Assembly (NCBI GenBank): GCA_963753115.1
Contig: CAVWBB010000033.1
Span: 124,001 to 188,000, forward strand
DNA: 64,000 nt
Origin: Bog-473 sp963753115
GTDB lineage: Bacteria > Actinomycetota > Acidimicrobiia > Acidimicrobiales > RAAP-2
Reading direction: 5' to 3'
Part shown: positions 60,033-64,000 of the stretch, piece after piece
Numbering within the stretch: position 1 is the first letter of the stretch
Layout: each line of letters opens with the position of its first letter
Position numbers and translations under genes: made by a program
The notes under the pieces: generated by a model
The model's input: only the letters and a program-made list of their open reading frames with translations
What the model was told of the DNA's origin: nothing
The model's database searches: none

Positions 60033-61106
60033 ATGGCACTCGACAACGTGGAATTCGACATCGACGGCATCACCGCCGATGGCGCGCGGGCGATCGAGGG
60101 CGCGGCCTCGAGCGACGCCTTGAACCAGGTCGACATCGAGTTCCTGGGCAAGCGCTCGGCGCTGACCCGGGCCCACCGCGCTCTGGGCGGCCTGGAACCC
60201 GAGGCCCGCAAGCAGGCCGGCCGTCGCATCGGTGAGGCACAGGCACAGCTCAAGGCCCTCCTGGCGGCGAGGCGAGCCGAGCTGGCCGAGTCCGAGCGGG
60301 CCGAGGCCCTGCGGGCCGACCGCCTGGACCTGACCGAAGTCATCCCGGACCAGGTGCGCTCGGCGCCCGCACGCGGGCACATGCATCCGGCGACCCAGGC
60401 CCGGGCCGAGCTCGAGGACGTCTTCGTGGGCATGGGGTTCACCGTGGCCGAGGGCCCGGAGGCGGAGACGGATTGGTACAACTTCGAGGCGCTGAACATC
60501 CCGCCGGCGCATCCGGCGCGTGGCATGTACGACACCATGTACCTCGACATCGGGGAGCCAGAGACGGTGTTGCTGCGCACGCACACGTCACCGGTCCAGA
60601 TCCACCTCATGGAGGCCGCGGTCCGGGACGACTCCCTGCCGATCCACGCCGTCATGCCGGGCAAGTGCTTCCGGCTCGACACGCCCGACGCCCGCCACCT
60701 CCCCGTGTTCAACCAGATCGAGGGGCTGGTGGTCGACCGGGGCATCACCTTCGGTGACCTCGCCGGCACCATTCAGGCGTTCACGGAGGCGTACTTCGGC
60801 CCGGGCATGCATTCCCGCCTGCGTCCGGCCTACTTCCCCTTCACCGAGCCGTCGGCCGAGTACGAGATCACCTGCACCGTCTGCCTGGGCGAAGGGTGCC
60901 GTACCTGCTCGCACACCGGCTGGATCGAGCTGGGCGGCTGCGGCATGGTCGACCCCGCCGTCTTCGCCGCCGTGGGGATCGACGCCGACGTCTGGTCGGG
61001 CTTCGCTTTCGGGTTCGGCATCGACCGGCTGGCGCAGATGCGCCATGCCATTCCGGACATGCGTTCCTTCCTGGAGAACGACATCCGCTTCCTCTCGCAG
61101 TTCTGA
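60033..61106 (+). CDS. pheS: Phenylalanyl-tRNA synthetase alpha subunit
   Basis: 357 residues: coiled-coil N-terminus (NQVDIEFLGKRSALTRAHRA), class II motif 1 region HMHPATQARAELEDVF, motif 2 CFRLDTPDARHLPVFNQIEG and motif 3 FGFGIDRLAQMRH. A four-cysteine block CTVCLGEGCRTCSHTGW within the catalytic domain is a likely zinc site, seen in some bacterial PheS lineages. ATG 60033 gives the normal N-terminus; an upstream in-frame start at 59970 would only extend over the tsnR end. Confidence 0.96.
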   Translation: MALDNVEFDIDGITADGARAIEGAASSDALNQVDIEFLGKRSALTRAHRALGGLEPEARKQAGRRIGEAQAQLKALLAARRAELAESERAEALRADRLDLTEVIPDQVRSAPARGHMHPATQARAELEDVFVGMGFTVAEGPEAETDWYNFEALNIPPAHPARGMYDTMYLDIGEPETVLLRTHTSPVQIHLMEAAVRDDSLPIHAVMPGKCFRLDTPDARHLPVFNQIEGLVVDRGITFGDLAGTIQAFTEAYFGPGMHSRLRPAYFPFTEPSAEYEITCTVCLGEGCRTCSHTGWIELGGCGMVDPAVFAAVGIDADVWSGFAFGFGIDRLAQMRHAIPDMRSFLENDIRFLSQF

Positions 61107-61133
61107 CCTCGCCCCACAACGAGAAAGTCCCCC

Positions 61134-63671
61134 GTGCGCGCTCCGCTCAGCTGGCTCCGTGATTTCGCCCCGTTCCCCGATGACGTCGGGCTCCTGCGCG
61201 ATGCGCTGGACGACCTCGGTCTCGTCGTCGAGGCGATCGAGCACGTCGGCGAGGGGCTGGACGACGTGGTGGTCGGCCGCGTGCTCGAGATCCGCCCGAT
61301 CAAGGGCGCCGACAAAATCCGGCTCACCATCGTCGACGGGGGAGGGCCGGAACCGCTCGAGATCGTGTGCGGCGCGACCAACTTCGAAGTGGGGGACCGG
61401 GTGCCGCTGGCGCCCGTCGGCGCGATCTTGCCGGGCGACTTCGAGATCAGCCAGCGCAAGCTGCGCGGGGTGACGTCCAACGGCATGTTGTGCTCGGGCA
61501 AGGAGCTCGGCCTCACCGACGACGGCGCGGGACTCCTGATCCTGGGCGACGCGTCACCGGGCGAACCCGGGACGCCGATCATGGAGGCGTTGGGATTGCG
61601 GGTGGACACCGTCTTCGACATCACGGTCGAGGGCAACCGTCCCGACGCCTGGTGCATCTCGGGGATCGCCCGCGATCTGGCGGGCCGCCTGGCGCTGCCG
61701 TTCACGCTGCCCGAACCGCCCGAGCCGGCCGCGAGCGGCTGGCCGGTGGAGGACGCTGCGAGCGCGTCGGTGGACTCGCCCGAGCTCTGCCCCCGGCTGA
61801 CGGTCTCGGTCCTGCGCGACGTCACGGTGGCCCCTTCGCCGGGATGGATCGCCCAGCGCCTGCTGCTGGCCGGCATGCGGCCGATCAACAACGTCGTCGA
61901 CGCCTCGAACTACGTCATGCTCGAGCTCGGCCAGCCCACCCACCCCTACGACCTGTCGCTCCTCCCCGGACGCGGACTGATCGTCCGCCGGGCCAGGCCG
62001 GGCGAGACGGTCGAGACGCTCGACGGTGTGCGGCGCACGACGGGCGAGCGGGGGCGGAGCCTCGGCGACACGGGCGAGGACTGCCTCATCTGTGACGCGG
62101 AGGGCACACCGGTCGGGATCGGCGGGGTCATGGGCGGTGCCTCGTCCGAGATCGTGGACGGCACGACCGAAGTCCTGTTGGAGGCGGCCTATTTCACACC
62201 GATGGCCATCGCACGCACCTCCAAGCGTCTGGGCCTGCGCACGGAGGCCTCGGCGCGCTTCGAGCGCGGCGTCGATCCGTGGGTGATTGAGCCGTCGCGG
62301 CGCCGCTTCTGCCAGCTGTTGGCTGAGAGCGTGCCGGGGCTCACCGTGGCCGACGGCATGCTCGACGTACGCGGCGACGTGCCCGAACCCTTCGTCATCT
62401 CGGTGCCGATCGCCCGGGTCCACAGCCAGATCGGCGTTGCGCTCGGTCCGGCCGAGATCGCCCGCCTCATTGAGCCCATCGGTTTCACGGTGATGGAGCG
62501 CCAGCGCGACGCGGACAACGGCGTCGTGACCGTCCAGGTGCCGACGAATCGCCCGGACATTCGTCCCGAGCCATACGGGATCGATGACGTCATTGAGGAG
62601 ATCGCACGGACCTTCAGCTACTCCAAGGTGCCGAGACGCGTCCCGACCTGGCCACAGCCGGGGCGGCTGACGCCGCTGCAGCGTTCCCGGCGCGGTGTGC
62701 TGGACGTGCTGCGCGGCCTGGGTGCGTCGGAAGGCTGGACCGACACGTTCGTGTCGGGCGCCGCACATGACGACGTGGATCTGATCGGCCCGGCCGTGCG
62801 GGTCACCAACCCCCTCGACGCCGAGAAGCCGTTCCTCCGCCGTTCACTGCTCCCCGGCCTGTTGGGGGCACTGGCCTACAACGCCAGCCGCCGTCAGCCG
62901 GACGTGCGTCTGTTCGAGGTGGGCGTCGTGTTCTCACACCCGGGGGCGGGCATGGCGCGAGTGGTCGAGCGGAGCGGCGCCGGTGGCACGGAACGAGCCG
63001 AACTGCCGGGCGAGCGCGAGCTCCTCTCCGCGGTCTTCGCCGGCGAGGAAGACGACGCTCGTGTCGCGGTTGCCGCCTGGCACGTGCTGGCGGACGCGCT
63101 CCGCCTCGCTGCGGTGCGCCTCGTCCCGCCGGGAGACGGCACGCCGCCCCTGCCGGGCCTGCACCCGACCCGCTCGGCGCACCTCATGGCGCGCGCCGGC
63201 AGCTTCGACGAAGTCACCATCGGCTCCGTCGGGGAGATCGACCCCGCCGTCGCGACGCGGTTCGATCTGACCCGCGCCGCGGGCGGGGGAAGCACGCCCC
63301 GACGCATCGGCTGGCTCGAGGTCGACCTGGGAGTGCTCTTGGACGAGGACAAGGTGCCGCGGCGCGTCACGGTTGGCGGCGCGGTGAGCCGCTTCCCTTC
63401 GTCGGACATCGACCTGGCCTTCGTGGTGGATGACCGGCATCCGGCCGACGCCGTCGGCGAGGCGCTGCGGGAGGCGGGGGGCGACCTCCTCGAGTCCGTG
63501 CACCTCTTCGACGTGTACCGCGGGACGGGCATCGACGAGGGCGCACGCAGCCTGGCCTACCGATTGCGCTTCTGTGCCGACGACCGCACCCTGACCGACG
63601 AGGAGGTCGGTGAGCTGCGCACGAGCTGTATCGAGGCCGTCACCGACGCCTTCGGGGCTGCCCTGCGCTGA
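61134..63671 (+). CDS. pheT: Phenylalanyl-tRNA synthetase beta subunit
   Basis: 845 residues with the full domain set: N-terminal helix and EMAP-like tRNA-binding domain (VVVGRVLEIRPIKGADKIRL), B3/B4 editing domain (MRPINNVVDASNYVMLELGQ, GVMGGASSEIVDGTTEVLLE), B5 domain, catalytic-like core (NPLDAEKPFLRRSLLPGLL) and C-terminal anticodon-binding FDX-ACB domain (PSSDIDLAFVVDD). GTG 61134 follows pheS by 27 bases. Confidence 0.96.
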   Translation: MRAPLSWLRDFAPFPDDVGLLRDALDDLGLVVEAIEHVGEGLDDVVVGRVLEIRPIKGADKIRLTIVDGGGPEPLEIVCGATNFEVGDRVPLAPVGAILPGDFEISQRKLRGVTSNGMLCSGKELGLTDDGAGLLILGDASPGEPGTPIMEALGLRVDTVFDITVEGNRPDAWCISGIARDLAGRLALPFTLPEPPEPAASGWPVEDAASASVDSPELCPRLTVSVLRDVTVAPSPGWIAQRLLLAGMRPINNVVDASNYVMLELGQPTHPYDLSLLPGRGLIVRRARPGETVETLDGVRRTTGERGRSLGDTGEDCLICDAEGTPVGIGGVMGGASSEIVDGTTEVLLEAAYFTPMAIARTSKRLGLRTEASARFERGVDPWVIEPSRRRFCQLLAESVPGLTVADGMLDVRGDVPEPFVISVPIARVHSQIGVALGPAEIARLIEPIGFTVMERQRDADNGVVTVQVPTNRPDIRPEPYGIDDVIEEIARTFSYSKVPRRVPTWPQPGRLTPLQRSRRGVLDVLRGLGASEGWTDTFVSGAAHDDVDLIGPAVRVTNPLDAEKPFLRRSLLPGLLGALAYNASRRQPDVRLFEVGVVFSHPGAGMARVVERSGAGGTERAELPGERELLSAVFAGEEDDARVAVAAWHVLADALRLAAVRLVPPGDGTPPLPGLHPTRSAHLMARAGSFDEVTIGSVGEIDPAVATRFDLTRAAGGGSTPRRIGWLEVDLGVLLDEDKVPRRVTVGGAVSRFPSSDIDLAFVVDDRHPADAVGEALREAGGDLLESVHLFDVYRGTGIDEGARSLAYRLRFCADDRTLTDEEVGELRTSCIEAVTDAFGAALR

Positions 63672-63699
63672 GCGACGGGCGGAGTGGCAAGGTAGTCCG

Positions 63700-64000
63700 G
63701 TGGACGTCCGCCCCGTCGACCCGTCGGATGACAAGGAGCTGGCGGAATGGGCTGCGGTCCTGCGCGCCAGCGATGAGGACCTCTGGCCGGACCTGACGGG
63801 ATTCACCCTGCCCGACGTCCGGGCCTTCGCCCGGCACCGCAGTCGGTCGAGGCGCTTCGACCTCCTGGCGGCCAGGGAGTCCGGCGCCTCCCCGATCCTC
63901 GGCGTGGGCATGATGGAGATGCCGCTGCGGGACAACACGCGCAGCACCGAGGTCACCGTGGCGGTCCATCCCGAGCAGCGCCGCCGCGGCGTGGGGACGG
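63700..64000 (+). CDS. GNAT-family acetyltransferase, cut by window edge
   Basis: The first 100 codons from GTG 63700: VDVRPVDPSDDKELAEWAAV, then a helical region and LGVGMMEMPLRDNTRSTEVT, ending in VAVHPEQRRRGVGT. The last block is the acetyl-CoA pyrophosphate-binding motif A (Q/R-x-x-G-x-G) of GNAT enzymes. The rest of the gene is beyond the window. Substrate unknown. Confidence 0.8.
   Translation, partial: MDVRPVDPSDDKELAEWAAVLRASDEDLWPDLTGFTLPDVRAFARHRSRSRRFDLLAARESGASPILGVGMMEMPLRDNTRSTEVTVAVHPEQRRRGVGT

Overview
The window is a high-GC chromosomal segment from an actinobacterium. The evidence is an actinobacterial-type integration host factor (mihF) next to gmk, rpoZ, coaBC and metK; an aro-pepQ-efp-nusB block running straight into a pyr operon; GTG/TTG starts, tight stop/start overlaps and many TAnnnT boxes 6-8 nt before start codons. 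The gene order from pyrR to ribH closely resembles the mycobacterial one, but the menaquinone cluster layout, class 1B-like PyrD and N-terminal sequences fit a deep lineage such as Acidimicrobiia better than mycobacteria. That placement is inference. No rRNA or tRNA gene and no CRISPR array was seen.

Bases 1-12,900 are accessory and visibly patchier in composition: an IS1380-type transposase remnant at the left edge, small orphan proteins (cupin, Cys-rich, DUF4232-like lipoprotein), a class B penicillin-binding protein, a CoA-transferase III, a frameshifted CDF transporter, a methyltransferase, a badly decayed IS3-family element with recognisable inverted repeats, and a small membrane/metal/redox group (truncated membrane protein, DUF2892-like protein under a CsoR/CstR-type operator, SHOCT protein, broken cupredoxin).

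From 12.9 kb the region is dense and housekeeping. 12.9-17.2 kb: menaquinone genes menB-menA, menH (opposite strand), menD. 17.3-23.6 kb: carotenoid oxygenase-like protein, tyrS, a lipoprotein, a flavin reductase-like protein, small conserved proteins and an NfuA-like Fe-S protein. 23.7-29.2 kb: shikimate genes aroC-aroK-aroB-aroQ, pepQ, efp, nusB. 29.2-38.5 kb: complete de novo UMP operon pyrR-pyrB-pyrC-carA-carB-pyrD-pyrF, preceded by a textbook PyrR-binding hairpin. 38.5-47.4 kb: mihF-gmk-rpoZ-coaBC-metK-priA-def-fmt-methyltransferase-rpe. 47.4-49.2 kb: a FAD oxidoreductase/HAD hydrolase pair of the phosphonate-associated type. 49.4-52.2 kb: ribD-ribBA-ribH without ribE. 52.4-57.6 kb: alpha/beta hydrolase (frameshifted), APH-like kinase, thioesterase, hisG, cold-shock-like protein, and a TetR regulator divergent from an SRPBCC protein around a perfect palindrome. 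57.1-64 kb: DUF1844-like protein, infC-rpmI-rplT-tsnR-pheS-pheT and a GNAT gene cut by the window edge.

Several genes outside the IS remnants (CDF transporter, cupredoxin, fmt, alpha/beta hydrolase, perhaps pyrR) carry single apparent frameshifts. Whether these are biological or assembly indels cannot be decided from sequence alone. I found no clear novel defence or mobile system. The strongest leads are regulatory: the PyrR leader, the CsoR/CstR-like operator, the TetR palindrome, the infC AUC start with its leader hairpin and bidirectional promoter, and the leaderless-promoter pattern.
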